64,000 bases of DNA, from contig WWBZ02000016.1 in NCBI GenBank assembly GCA_011503125.2, positions 5,270,001 to 5,334,000 of the forward strand. The letters run 5' to 3'. Position numbers and translations under genes: made by a program. This DNA comes from Botryosphaeria dothidea (Eukaryota > Ascomycota > Dothideomycetes > Botryosphaeriales > Botryosphaeriaceae). How positions within the stretch are numbered: the first letter of the stretch is position 1; each line of letters begins with the position of its first letter. This document shows, piece by piece, positions 43,444-55,860 of this stretch. Under the pieces are notes generated by a model. It was not told where the DNA came from, did not search any database, and worked only from the letters and a program-made list of their open reading frames with translations.

Positions 43444-44200
43444 TTCTTCTCTTCTAGAAAGAGTAAGCTTCCTAAGAGCTAGGGGGTCGAGGTTTTAAAG
43501 AGTACTTCTAGTAGAAATAGTCGAATACTACCGCTTCTTAAATAGAATTATATAGTTTCTAAGTAAGTTTAGAGTAATCTTTCTAGCGGATAAGATACTA
43601 GTAAGTTTCTCTACGAATCCGAATATTAAGAAGTTCTTTAATTATCTATTCTTCTTCGCTATTAATAATAATAGATAGTAGTAGAGCTTAACGTTAGTCT
43701 AGTAGAAGATTCTCTACTACTAGTTTAAGAAGAAAGTATAATAAACGAATCTTAGAAGGGCGGAGAGATATTAGGCTTCTTAAGCGCTACTATCTTAGAT
43801 AACTAGGTAGATACTTAATAATAACTAGAGGCCCTAGCTTTACTAAGAATAACTCGGTTAGATACTAGAGTACGGGCCTAGCGCTAAGCGACTAAGTATA
43901 TTTACTCTTCGCCCTCTCTTTCTAGACTCTCTTTTCTTTCTTCTTATATATAGATTTTTAGTTAAAAGTAATACTATTATTTCGGCTTTACTATCTTATA
44001 TAATCTATATACTACTAATAAGAAATCTAAACTCGATAACTCGATACCCGTACTATTAACTAGAACCTAAACTCGATAACCTATAACTAGAATCTAATAA
44101 TACTAATAATCTATAACTAGAACTTAATAATACCGATACTCTATAATAAGTAATCTAGAAATATTAAAGAAATCTATACTATTAGAGAAATAATAGTATA
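43444..44200. other. RIPed sequence, probably 5' part of the Gypsy-2 relic
   Basis: Almost free of CpA/TpG and without open frames. An imperfect repeat built on CTCGATAAC and CTATAACTAGAA lies at about 44030-44150. It forms the left flank of the 44201-46950 insertion, whose right flank continues toward Gypsy-2, so it may belong to that element. Confidence 0.45.
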
Positions 44201-46950
44201 GATAGATAGATAAATTTATTTCTTCCCGATATAGCTCCCTTACGGGTCTATACGGGGCTGGCTATCTATAGTTATTTTACACGAGGGGGAAAACCTTTTC
44301 GCCTAGTAAAAACCCCTCCTCTCTCTCTAGGCATGCTATCCTATACTAGTTCTTATTTTTCCTTCTTACTAGTAGCGGCTGCTATAGCAGCCCTATATTT
44401 ACCTACTAGACCTATCTCTTTAGTCCTTGTCCTCGTAGTTATCCGGATCCTAGTGGTTCTAGTGGTCCTTCTAGTTCCTCTTCCTAGTTATCCTTCTAGA
44501 TTAGTTCCCTTACTAGGCTAAATTGCTTAAGCAGCCCTAGGCGTAAGAACTAGTCTATTACTACTTTAATTCCCTTCTTCGTTAAGAGGAGGGAATAGTA
44601 GTCCGTAGTCCCTGCCCTTTAGAGTATCTATGCCCTACCCTATTAGAAGTAGGGGTAGAAGAGGAGGATGTGCTTTAGGGTTTATCTATACCAGCCGTAT
44701 GAATAGGCAGGGCTAGGGTATCCTAGTACCTTGCGCCTAGAGAGGAAGTTCTCTAGTCTAATATACTTAGTACGTAGTAGAGTGGCGAGTGTACTCTATA
44801 GCTTAGACAGTTCGCTGTGAATTTGTTGAATCTTTAGGTTCTACTATATGCTTTAGGCTACTAGCTTATCTTGCCTTCCTTAGCTAGTAAACTTTATCTA
44901 TCTCTTCTTCTACTTATTCCTATATACTATACGTAGTCTTGTTCGCTCCGGAAGACTCTAGTAGGTAGGGGGGCAGTAGTTAAGGAGGGCTGTTGCTCTT
45001 TCTCTAAGCAGAGTTCTTCTAGCTAGGCCGGCTGTGCCTCTAGTGCCTAGTATAGCCCGGGCTATCTCTTTAATGCTCTGGTAAGTATCCTCTACCACTA
45101 TTGCTACTAGGCCATTCCTAGATCTAATAGTCTAGGCCAGCGCTAGTTCGTCTAGGTAGAGTGAGAGTAGGGAAATCCCCGTCTCGTGCTCTAAAGTTTG
45201 TGTGCTGGTTAACTTATATGCCCCTGAGATGGTGCGTAGGCACTAGTTTTAGATCTTCTGTAGTGGCTGGGTGGCTGTCTTTCTCTACCCTAGGGTTCCC
45301 TCTAGGACGTGCTATACCCTATAGCCGTAGGTTATAACTAGTCTTACTATAGCTATATAGATATGGCGGGCTTTAGTAAATAAAGCTCCCTAGGTGGATG
45401 CTGCGAGTCTAGAGAGAGATATATACTATTTAATTGCCTTGGCTCCTATTTCCCTAATATAGGGTAGGAAATTATATAATTATATCTATGTACAAAGTTG
45501 CAGTAGGGTTCGACATGCCTATAACCTCTAGTCTCCTAAAGGTCTATCTAGGCCCCTACCCTAGTTTTTAGCCGCTTCTTATTACGGCCTCTATAGTTAG
45601 GGCCGGGCTAAACCCCTCCTGCCTAAGTAATCCCTGTTTGCTCCTTAAGCATGCATCGCCGGCGCTCTATTCTAAAAGCTCCTAGTTATTTATTCTCGTT
45701 TACTTTAGCGTTAGTTTAGAGGCGAATAGTCCCGTCTCTATATATACCGACACGCGTATCCGTTCTCTCGAGCTACGTAGTAGTCTCTCCGGCTAGGACG
45801 TAATCCTACCTACTATCTAAGTGTACTAAGGGTTAGAGCCTAGCGAAGGGGTAAGGTCCTCGGAGCCAGTAGTAGCTACTACGTACTACGCCCCGCGGGC
45901 AGCCTAGATATCGTATAGGGGCGTAACACCCTATACTTACTAGGTCCCCGTTTCGCGTTGCCTATAAGGGTCTCTCTATAATAGGCCGACCGTGTCTTAT
46001 AGAAGGAGTAACGGACTAGATCCCACGCCGGGCGACCTGCTCTATCCGCTCCTACTAACTAAGCTTATATCTCCTCTTATTCTAAGCTAGCCTATATTTC
46101 TAACGTATTAAGTCTCTACGCGACTAGCCTATAACTCCTCGAGAGCCTCTCCTTACCGCTAGCCTATATTATCGTTATAGGTTACGTGCTCTACGCCTAT
46201 TAAGACCCTCCGTTAAGTCGCCTAGACGCCCGCTTAATAGGTTCGCTAAGGGCCGTCGAAGCTAGCCTATATTTCTCTTCCCTAGAGCTTGCCTATATTT
46301 CCGTCTCGTCGAGCCGACCGGTCGCATCGTGCTAGGTTACGAGCACTACGCCTATTAAGACCCTCTATTAGGTCTCCTATATACGTACCGGATCGGCTCT
46401 CTCGGAGAGGCCTTAACGAGTTCTCGAGGTTAGGCCTTAATAAGGGCTTCGCGGTCGGAGGCCTCGAGGCCTTAATAGGTTTCGTACCGAGGGTCTATAA
46501 TACGTTAGTCTTAATAAGTTCTTAGAAAAGAGGTTTCCCTACGCCCTCGCCGCGTTCTTAGCGATCTTAGAGCCGGTATAAGCCTAAGGGTGTCCTATTA
46601 TACGCCTAGGGCGCGTCTATATCGGCTAGCTAGATGGGCTAGCGTCGGGCCTGGCTGCGAGCTAGGTAGTCGTACGTTAGGTAGTTTTCGTATCCTAGTT
46701 TCCCTCGATAGGCCTCCCTAGATAGATGGTCGCGTTGCCTAAGCGGAGGTAGTAGGCAGCGTAGTTATAGTCGCGGTCGGCGCGTCGATAAAAAATTTTT
46801 ATCGCGTCGAAGCCGCACCCTAATAGCCTGCAATAGCGTGTTATAGACTACTAATTATTACCTCTACACTTAGCTACCTATTAGAGACTCTTCTCTAATA
46901 GATATTACTAGCCGCGGCGACGAGGACGCGTGCAGTAGGATTTCGCGGCC
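44201..46950 (-). mobile_element. Chimeric insertion: LINE-B 3' end fused to non-LINE sequence
   Basis: A 14-bp target duplication GAAATAATAGTATA (44187-44200 and 46951-46964) flanks the whole 2750 bp. The 3' portion (44201-45475) is normal LINE-B, lightly to moderately RIPed. At 45475/45476 LINE homology ends abruptly and is followed by 1475 bp of other DNA. One target duplication around both parts suggests a single integration. Template switching during reverse transcription would give this; a secondary insertion plus deletion is the alternative. Confidence 0.72.
45476..46950 (-). other. Non-LINE 5' part of the chimeric insertion, with sub-repeats
   Basis: GC-richer than its surroundings, rich in CpG, depleted of CpA/TpG, without long ORFs except a chance 78-codon frame. 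A GCCTATATT motif recurs (about 46090, 46162, 46266, 46287). A 30-bp-scale unit around TACGCCTATTAAGACCCTC occurs at about 46192-46212 and 46349-46369. No rRNA, tRNA or transposase recognised. Confidence 0.55.
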
Positions 46951-48183
46951 GAAATAATAGTATAATTATAGAAAATCTATCTTCTTAAATAAGATACGAA
47001 GATCCTCGTTAATCCCGTACTAATCTCTTTAGAGTTTTATCTATAACGTAGATTAAACTACTTCGAAACTAGAATAATTAGATAAATTTATTTCTTCCCG
47101 ATATAGCTCCCTTACGGGTCTATGCGGGGCTGGCTATCTATAGTTATTTTACACGAGGGGGAAAACCTTTTCGCCTGGCAAAAACCCCTCCTCTCTCTCT
47201 GGGCATGCTATCCTATACTAGTTCTTATTTTTCCTTCTTACTAGTAGCGGCTGCTATGGTAGCTCTATATTTACCTACTAGACCTATCCCTTTAGTCCTT
47301 GTCCTCGTAGTTATCCGGATCCTGGTAGTCCTGGTAGTCCTCCTGGTTCCTCTTCCTGGTTGTCCTCCTAGATTAGTTCCCTTGCTAGGCTAAATTGCTT
47401 AAGCAGCCCTAGGCGTAAGAACTAGTCTATTGCTGCTTTAATTCCCTTCTTCGTTAAGAGGAGGGAATAGTAGTCCGTAGTCCCTGCCCTTTGGAGCATC
47501 TGTGCCCTACCCTATTAGAAGTGGGGGCAGAAGAGGAGGATATGCTTTGGGGTTTGTCTATGCCAGCCGCATGGATAGGCAGGGCTAGGGTGTCCTAGTA
47601 CCTTGCGCCTAGAGAGGAAGTCCTCTAGTCTAATATACTTAGTACGCAGTAGAGTGGCGAGTGTGCTCTATAGCTTAGACAGTTCGCTGTGAATTTATCG
47701 AATCTTTGGGTTCTACTGTATACTTTGGGCTACTAGCTTATCTTGCCTTCCTTGGCTGGTAAACTTTGTCCATCTCTTCTTCCACTTATTCCTATATGCT
47801 ATACGTAGTCTTATTCGCTCCGGAAGACTCTAGTAGGTAGGGGGGCAGTAGTTAAGGAGGGCTGTTACTCTTTCTCTAAGCAGAGTTCTTCTGGCTGGGC
47901 CGGCTGTGCCTCTAGTGCCTAGTATAGCCCGGGCTATCTCTTTAATGCTCTAGCAAGTGTCCTCTACCACCATTGCCACTAGGCTATTCCTAGATCTAAT
48001 AGTCTAGGCCAGCGCCAGTTCGTCTAGGTAGAGTGAGAGTGGGGAAATCCCCGTCTCGTGCTCTAAAGTTTGTGTGCTGGTTAACTTGTATGCCCCTAAG
48101 ATGGTGCGTAGGCACTGGTTTTAGATCTTCTACAGTGGCTGGGTGGCTATCTTTCTCTACCCTGGGGTTCTCTCTAGGACGTG

Positions 48184-49704
48184 CTATACCCCACAGCCGT
48201 AGGTCATAACTAGTCTCACCACAGCTATATAGATATGGCGGGCTTTAGTAAATAAAGCTCCCCAGGTGGATGCTGCGAGTCTAGAGAGAGATATGCACTG
48301 TTTAATTGCCTTAGCTCCTATTTCCCTAATATAGGGTCCCCATCTAAGCTTGTTGTCTACGTGGACTCCTAGAATCTTAATTGTAGGCTCTAGGCATCCA
48401 GCAAATCCAGGGATACGGATCTCTGCTGCCATATTAAATCTTCTTGGTTTTCTTATAAAATGAATGAGGTAATACTTATTAGGCGAGAAAGCTGACCCGT
48501 GGGTAGCTGCCCAGCGCTCGCAAATTTGATGTACGCCCTCTAGTGTCCTACAGTTTTGTTCTGTAGATCTACTAAAGGTTAGAATATTGGTATCATCGAC
48601 GAATCTAAGGGGGAAGGTATTACCCCTGCGTAGCTGTGTAAGTAGGTTAGAGGCAAAGAATAGGTAGAGGATCGGAGATAGTGAGGATCCCTGGGGAATC
48701 CCGGTTGAGGTCTAGATTGGTGGACTAGTAAAGTCTCCGAAGGATAGCTGAGTGGTACGGTCCTGTAGAAAGGATCGAGTGAATCTTTCTACCCATTCTG
48801 GGAGTTTTGCCATCCTCATATTGTAGAGAAGCCTTCTATGAGATACGTGGTTATATGCTCCCGAGATATCCAGGCTGAGGACTGAAGCTACCAGCCCTAG
48901 ATCTTGTGCCCAGACAGTATGGATCTGTTCTGTGAGCAGGTCGAGAGCTGCTACTGCGGACCTGTTTCTCCTAGCTCCCATCTATATATTAGGGAGCAGG
49001 CCGTATGCTTTAGTAGCCTGGAAGATTCTATCTGCTATAATCCTCTTAAGTAGCTTCCCTAGCGTATTAAGTAGGGCAATCGGCCTAAATAATTTGGCTT
49101 TGGTATAGTTATCCCTCTATGGTTTCCTTAGGACTACGGTAATGGAGCTTTTAAACTGCCTAGGGTGGTATGCAAGTGCGAGGCATTCCTAGAAGAGCCT
49201 AGTGAGTGGTCCGCTTAGTATCTGAGCGCACTGCTTTAGGAACCTATTGATAATCTTATCTGGGCCTGGTGCCTTATCTAGGGGGAGCTTCTTAATGGTA
49301 TGGAGGACCTGCTCTTCAGTAAGGTCTTGAGGGATCTCCACTGGCTCTGGGTATATACACCCATCTAGATCTGAGAGGTCGGTGGCCCTGGGAGGGGGGA
49401 AGAACTGGTTGGTAAGGATTTCTGCCTTGGCCGGATTGTCGTAGCGCAGTTGTCTATCTGCTCCCTGGAGGGGTAGGAACTGAGGTGGGGCTGGAGGCTC
49501 TAGTGCCCTTGTTCTTGCCCACTTTGAGAGCTTCCAGAGTGCAGATGGGTCTGAGGTGATCTCAGCTACTGTTCTGCGCCATACTTTTATTCTATCCCTT
49601 CTGATCTGCCTCTTCTTGCTATTAGCAATAGTTTGGTATACCACCCAGTCCTCCTCCCTCCCTGTGGCTATCCATTTCCTTCTAGCTGCTCTCGCCTGGT
49701 GCAC
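48184..49704 (-). pseudogene. LINE-B copy 3 ORF2: reverse transcriptase, in pieces
   Basis: Three open blocks separated by stops or frame changes: 49704-49189 (linker and RT fingers, KLPLDKAPGPDKIINRF), 48981-48712 (RT palm, LSLDISGAYNHVSHRRLL, first catalytic Asp) and 48432-48184 (LGVHVDNKLRWGPYI, thumb-side motif). The order and motifs are those of Tad1/I-like LINE RTs. The intervening piece should hold the second catalytic Asp pair. The gene is inactive as read. Confidence 0.82.
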
Positions 49705-50196
49705 TAGGTCCGAACACTCCTTTGTCCATTGTATAGAGGCCTAGGGCGAGGGTCTCGCCACTGGGATGGTTTCCTGGATTGTTCTTTGGATGACCTCCTG
49801 GAGTAGTTCTGTAAAGTGGTCTAGGTCTGCTTTCGTATTAAGAGGGGCTGCTCTAAGGTATTCGAGCTTTGTTTGGAGCACCTGATTAGTTCTATTCCAG
49901 TCTGCTTTTTTCCACTGGGGCCTTGGAGGACGTGGTTCTGTAGGGGTAGGAGAGATATTAAGCATGGTGAGGATAGGTAGGTGGTCTGAGGAGGATTCGA
50001 GCTCCTGACTAACTCTACAGCTAAGGATCCTCTTCTCTAGCTACCGTGTGGTAAAGATAAGGTCTAGGGTACTCTCGCTACTACCCTCTCTCCTAGTAAT
50101 AGTACCTCTTAGAAGGGCTAGGTTAAGGCTAGCTATCGTAGCTATTTTAATAAGGTCGTCTGCAAGAGTATAGTGTGTAGGGGAGATAATACCTCC

Positions 50197-50451
50197 CTAG
50201 GTAGGATGGTAAAGATTAAAGTCCCCTAGTAGGACATGCTCCCCTGGTTTTCTAAGGGCTTCTAGGAGAAGCGCTAAGGTTTCTAGAGCCGTACTAGTGT
50301 GGGAGGCTGGTGGGGGGTTATAGCAGTTATGGATGTAGATTGTATATGTCCTAGTAATGAGGGATAGTGTGATGAGATCTGGTGAATAGACTGTTGCTTG
50401 CCAGGAGTCGGGGCTAATAGCCTTGCTTATAAAGAAGCAGGTTCTTGCCAC
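50197..50451 (-). pseudogene. LINE-B copy 3 ORF2: endonuclease domain
   Basis: Open 84-codon block from the EEP/APE-type endonuclease. TYTIYIHNCYNPPP and LLGDFNLYHPT match the central and GDFN motifs of this fold, which nicks the target to prime reverse transcription. The catalytic N-terminal Glu and C-terminal SDH are outside this open block. Homologous blocks lie near 10070 and 61290 in the other full-length copies. Confidence 0.82.
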
Positions 50452-52225
50452 TTCCTCCTAGGGAAAAACTGTGTGGTAGGTAGGGTGTCTTGCTGTTGTC
50501 TTGACCCTCGGGTTCCTCCAAGGTTCCTAGATGGCTAGGATATAGTAGATCTTTGGGTCCACTTCCTTAAAGAGCGGGAGCATTATCCTATCCTTACTCT
50601 TGTAGACGTTATACTATACGATGGAGAGAGAGCCTATATCTAACATTAACTTCCTTCCATCTCTAGGTCCGGCTGCGAGGGGGCTAGTGGTGTAGGCTAT
50701 GAGGAGGGAGTTCCCGCGGGCTCCTCTAAGGCGTGTTATAAGCTATTAAGTCCAGTAAACCTTATTTGGTTAGGAGGCGGGGGGCGGCTTAAGTCTCTTG
50801 GCCTGCCTGGTCCCCTCTTGACCGGCTCCTCCTCCCTAATCCTCTTCCTTGGTCCAACCGTTAGCTAGTTAGTTTAGGGCTATGTCTTGGTTATTAGGGG
50901 TCCTTCCCGGTGCCTTTCTAGTGCTGCTAGGCGGGCCTAGGCGGCCTTAGCATAGTAGGCTCTGCGTGTTGGGCAGACGTTGCTCCAGGCTGTATGCCTT
51001 TGGGAGCAGTTTACGCACTACGTGCTTTCCTTAGGGCAGTCCCTAGTATTATATGCCTTGCCGTACTATCTACACTTTTCCTCCTTTTTACAGTAGTTGG
51101 TAATATAACCGTAGGCCTGGCACTTAAAACACTGGGTTACTATAAAGGCTGCATTATAGTACTACGCTATATGGATAGCAAAGTTAATAACAAGCCCCTT
51201 ATTAATAATCTGGTTGGCGGTTTTGGGGTTTGTAGTACTAAGGATAATGGCTAAGTAAGTTTTCCCCTCTAGGAGCTTCCTCTTTAGCTAGGCCAGCTTG
51301 CTAATACGTAGTCCTAGGTGTAGAGATAGGTTCTGCTCCTAGATGGTTTAGATGGCTTAGGGGTCTATAGTATCGATTCCTTCTCGAGGGACGTTGTATA
51401 CTAGCACTAAGTATAGCTGCTGGTTAGGCCTAACTTCTTTTCCCAGTCCTATAGTCTATTCCTAGTCCTGGAGAAGGGCTGTTCTGGTTGCTTTATCCGG
51501 TATAAAGATCCTAACGTCTCTACTAGGGAGCTTCTTAGCAGCAAGTACTTTCTTGCACGCCTAGCTTTTTCCTGCCTAGATCTTTCTAATAATTGCCTCA
51601 TTTAAGAGCTTGGCTATTTCTTATCTATTTACTATCTCTAGGAAGTAGAGGGTAAGTTTAGTAGTGGCTGGGGGGGTAGGGGGCTTCGGGGCTGCTTGGG
51701 CTGCAATTTGTGCCCAGCTACGAGTGTTGGGTGTGGGTGTAGAGGTAGCCTAGATACGGTTGACTATCTTTTAGACCTGTTGGACCTCTTTAAGGATGTC
51801 CTTAAGGCCTGGCTCCTTAGTGGCTGCCTCCTAGCAGATAGTAATATAATCCTAGAAGATTGTCTTGGCAATATCGAGAAAATTTTTTACCTGGCTAGAG
51901 AGAACTAAAGGGAGGCTAGCGGATGTTTATAGGGCTTAGAGGAGGGTGTCTGCTGTTTTTAAGGCTCTCTTAACGTATTCTACGCTGTACTAGGTGCTCT
52001 GCGGTTTCTTAGGGGTGTATTAGGGCTGGGTAGGGGTAGTCACTGGGGGAGGCTGTTCGCCTCTTCCTGTGTCCTCTACATTAACTACTTCGCGGCTATA
52101 GTTATCTTAAGTACTGTTTTAGGACTCGCGAAGCCTAGGATAGTCCCTAGGGCCCTCTCCCGGCGCCGTAGCTTGGGGTCGATTTTTTAGTGTGGTCATA
52201 TTTTTTTTTTAACTAGAATAATTAG

Positions 52226-53089
52226 TAAAGATTATAGCGTAATAAAGCCTATTCTCTATAAGCTATATCCGTAGCCGTATTAGTAGTATCGCTAGTACTA
52301 CTTCTATTTATCTAAGCGATAATAAAGAAGAATTATTTAGTAATATAGTTAGAGAATTTAGCTAGAACCTTAACGAGTTTATAAGTAGTACTATTTTATT
52401 TTAGAGCTTTTCTAATATCTTAGACTAGTAAAGTTAAGCTACCGGTTCTACCTTATATCGTACTATCTTATATAAAAACCTAGAACTCGAAGAACTTATA
52501 TATTTATTAGCTACGAATCTTAATCTTACTATTAACTCCGGAATACTAAGTAACTACGGACTCGACTCTATTCGCTAGCCTAACGAATATATCTTTTATA
52601 ACTAGTATACTATAATAATAGTAAACTAGCGTACTAAGTTCTACTACGTTCTCTAAGTTACTTAAATAGCTATTAGTAAAGAGTATATAGCCTACGTCTC
52701 TCTTTAGAATAAATATAAAAAACTTAAATAGATCTATAAGAAGATAATCGCTAGATCTAATAGAGTTATTAAGAAAAGCAACGATAAGATTAGCCGGCTT
52801 ATCTAAGAAAATAACCTTCTAACTAAGAATATCGCTAACTATTATAAAAATATTCTCTTTAGTACTAATATTTATAGTCTTAACTAGAAACGTTAACTAA
52901 GAAAGAGAACTATTATCTTATAGCGAACCCTCTCTTATTAGGGCTTACGTAAGATACTTATAGAAGATATTAATAAGCTTATCTCTACTAATATCTATAC
53001 TTTCGTTAACTTTAAGAATAATATAATCTTTAAGCTTAAAGTCGAAGAGAACTTTTTTAAAGAAAATTAGAAGCTAATAATTCGCTATA
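52226..53089 (+). mobile_element. Gypsy-2 relic, gag-side segment, heavily RIPed
   Basis: No CpA/TpG to speak of and only short frames. It continues the target of LINE-B copy 3 and leads, after the SINE insertion, into the Gypsy-2 RT region. Assignment to gag is by position only. Confidence 0.6.
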
Positions 53090-54313
53090 GCGGGATAGTA
53101 TACTAGTAGAATATACTTCTATAGTAATCTAGCCTTTCTAGAATAGTATAGATTCTAAGTTCGAATCTTAGACCGCTTATCTACTCGTAGTATATACGTT
53201 CTACGTTAAAAGTATACGTACCCGCGTTCTCTCTAGCGGTAATAAGGGAGAAAATCTATAAATAGTTAGGGTAGGCTATAAGTAGTATATACGTCCTACT
53301 ATAAAAGTATACGTACTCGCGTTCTCTCTAGCGGTAATAAGAGGGAGAAGAGCTAGCTAGGCGCTTCTAAAAATAAATTTTAAGAGCGCTTTACGAGCGC
53401 TTATAAATAGGTAAGCTAGAACTTTTTACGGCTTAGTCTTAAGATTTATAGTTATCTCTCTCTATAGTTTCTTCCTCTTAGCTACTCTTTCTACTTTAAA
53501 TACCGCTACTAGTATATAGAAAAACTATACTAAATAGAGTATCTATAAATAGATAAATTTAATTTAAGCTAATTTAGCTCCCCGAAGGGTCTATATAGCT
53601 ATAGCTATCTATAAGAGTATATAGAAAAGAAAACCGTAGCTACTTTCTTAGAATAGCCCGGGTAAAAACCTTCCCTATTTATAATAGTAGTATCCGTAGA
53701 TACTCTATTTAGTATAGTTTTTCTATATACCGGTAGCGGTATTTAAAGTAGAAAGAGTAGCTAAGAGGAAGGAACTATAGAGAGAGATAACTATAAATCT
53801 TAAGACTAAGCCGTAAGAAGTTCCGACTTATCTATTTATAAGCGCTAGTAAAGCGCTCTTAAAATTTATTTTTAGAAGCGCCTAGCTAGCTCTTCTCCCT
53901 CTTATTACCGCTAGAGAGAACGCGGGTACGTATACTTTTATAGTAGGACGTATATACTACTTATAGCCCACTCTAACTACCTATAGATTTTCTCTATTAT
54001 TACCGCTAAAGAGAACGCGGGTACGTATACTTTTAACGTAGAACGTATATACTACGAGTAGGTAAGCGGTCTAAGATTCGAACTTAGAACCTATACTACC
54101 CTAGAAAGGCTAGGTTACTATAGAAGTATACTTTACTAGTATACTACCCCGCTATAGAGTATCTATAGATACTACTATTATAAATAGAGAAGGTTTTTAC
54201 CCGGGCTATTCTAAGAAAGTAGCTACGGTTTCTTCTTCTATATATTCTTATAGATAGCTATAGCTATATAGATTCTTCGGGGAGCTAAATTAGCTTAAAT
54301 TAAATTTATCTAT
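53090..54313 (+). mobile_element. tRNA-related SINE 1, split by SINE 2
   Basis: The element is 53090-53547 plus 54168-54313, about 604 bp. The head is tRNA-like: TAGTATACTAG (53096-53106) fits a pol III A box, and AGTTCGAATCT (53158-53168) sits in a T-arm stem-loop as a B box. The body contains a roughly 115-bp internal duplication (each part with ACGTAxxCGCGTTCTCTCTAGCGG-type sequence). The tail ends AAATTTATCTAT, like LINE-B. It is RIPed. It lies inside Gypsy-2; its own target duplication is not clear. Confidence 0.78.
53548..54153 (-). mobile_element. tRNA-related SINE 2, nested in SINE 1 in the opposite orientation
   Basis: 606 bp, the same family as SINE 1, reading on the minus strand from the tRNA-like head (54152) to the tail (53548). 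The perfect 14-bp target duplication ATAGAGTATCTATA is at 53534-53547 and 54154-54167. SINE 1 resumes at 54168 exactly where it left off. The two copies create a large inverted repeat from about 53090 to 54152. Confidence 0.87.
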
Positions 54314-55860
54314 ATTACTAATCTAGAAGACTATCTACTAATTCTTAGAGACGGATAGTTACGTACTTATAATTCGTATATTAACTAGAATAAGCGGTTA
54401 GTTAAGTTTTATAAGCCTTAGTACTTTAAAGCTAGCTACCTTACTATAAAACCTTATACTAAATATACTATTAGATACTAATCTAAATAGAAGATAGAGA
54501 AATTCTAACTAGATATTTAACTATATTCTATATTTATACTCTTCTACTTAGTATTACTTCCTAGATATAAAGAATACTACTATATACCTATAGAATCTAC
54601 TATAAATACTAGCGTAGCTATAACTAAAGAAGACGACTTTTAGAAGTTTATAAATAGAAAGAAAATATATAGACGAAAAGAACGCCTTACCTAGCTACCG
54701 AAAAAATACTACTAGATTAAAGAACTCTAGAATAAAATAGAAGCGGATATACTCTCTTCTTACTAGAAAGAAGACTATAAAATTAAGCTTAAACCTAACT
54801 ATAAACCTCCTTATATAAAAAGCTACCGTCTAATATCTTAATAAGAAAACGAAGCGGTTAAGAAATATATTAACGAATATTTTAAAAAAGGGTTTATTCG
54901 CCCTAGCTCTTCGGACTATATCGTACCTCTACTTATTATTAGAAAGCTAAAAGAAGAACTTAGAATCTATATTAACTATAGAGCTCTAAACGCTATTACT
55001 AAGAAGAATCGATATCTAATTCTATATATTAATAAAATTCTTACCTAGCTTAGTAAGGCTAAGATCTTTATAAAACTCGACGTTATCTATATCTTTAACC
55101 GGATCCGAATTAAGGAAGCCTATAAGTATTTTACCGCTTTTAATACTCGCTTTAGTTAGTACGAATATCTAGTTATACTCTTTAGGCTCTATAATACGCT
55201 AGGCACCTTTTAGAGCTATATTAATAATTCTATACTTAAATACCTAGATAAGTTTTATATAGCGTATCTAGATAATATCCTTATCTATAGTAAAAAGAAG
55301 AATAAATATACTAAAAATATTAATAAAGTCCTCTAACGACTAAAGGACCGTAGTCTCTAACTCGATCTTAATAAATACGAATTTAATATTAGATTAGTTA
55401 AGTACCTCGGCCTTATTATTAGTATAAACGGAATTAAAATAGACCTAGAAAAAGTCTCTACTATTATTAACTAGAAGGTACCGACGTTAGTTAAGAATAT
55501 ATAAGCCTTCCTTAGCTTTATAAACTTCTACCGCCGCTTTATTAAGAACTTCTTCTATATAGTACGCTCTCTTACTAAGATAATAAAAGAAGAATAATTT
55601 ATAACTAGGAATAGAAAACGTAAGATAAGATACTAAAAGTTTATATAGGATAATAAGAAATAAGCCGCCTTTAACTAACTATAAGCTATATTTACCTCCG
55701 TACCTATTCTTATATATTTCGACTCTAAAAAGAAAATATAGATTAAAACGGATATCTTAGACTTTATTAGTATAAATATTCTATCGTAGATATACGACGA
55801 AGTACTTAAACTAGTTATATACTTTTTTAAGAAAATATTCTTAACTAAGTATAACTATAT
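54314..55860 (+). mobile_element. Gypsy-2 relic, RT and RNase H segment, heavily RIPed
   Basis: Reading through stops, a Ty3/Gypsy RT is clear: LRIYINYRALNAITKKNRY, AKIFIKLDVIYIFNRIRI, ILKYLDKF and YLDNILIYSKK (near 55265-55295, catalytic YLDD with the last Asp changed to Asn). The connection region and the start of RNase H follow (VPILIYFDSKKKIQIKTDILD). The element is cut at about 55860 by LINE-B copy 4; the remaining integrase part is not in view. It is a different family from Gypsy-1. Confidence 0.82.

Larger units (their letters stand above)
47082..52210 (-). mobile_element. LINE-B copy 3, full length, moderately RIPed
   Basis: A 5129-bp insertion flanked by the perfect 15-bp target duplication AACTAGAATAATTAG (47067-47081 and 52211-52225). 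The minus strand carries, 5' to 3', an A-run leader, ORF1 with three CCHC knuckles near 51000-51160 (CFKCQAYGYITNYC, a second with Cys changed to Tyr, and CVNCSQRHTAWSNVC), endonuclease (50197-50451), RT (49704-48430) and the C-terminal Cys/His domain. The central part (about 48300-51300) is the least mutated. The flanking sequence is the RIPed Gypsy-2 relic. Confidence 0.92.

Noticed and set aside
45476..46950. rRNA gene fragment captured by the LINE
   Set aside because: No conserved rRNA core sequence could be recognised on either strand.
44333..47393. Two near-identical 62-codon plus ORFs (44333-44521, 47205-47393), membrane-like
   Set aside because: Antisense to the Gly/Pro/Asp-rich C-terminus of LINE-B ORF2; identity is due to repeat copies.
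53090..53180. Functional tRNA gene
   Set aside because: The tRNA-like head continues into a 600-bp repeated body and is RIPed; it also occurs in the nested copy, so it is a SINE head.
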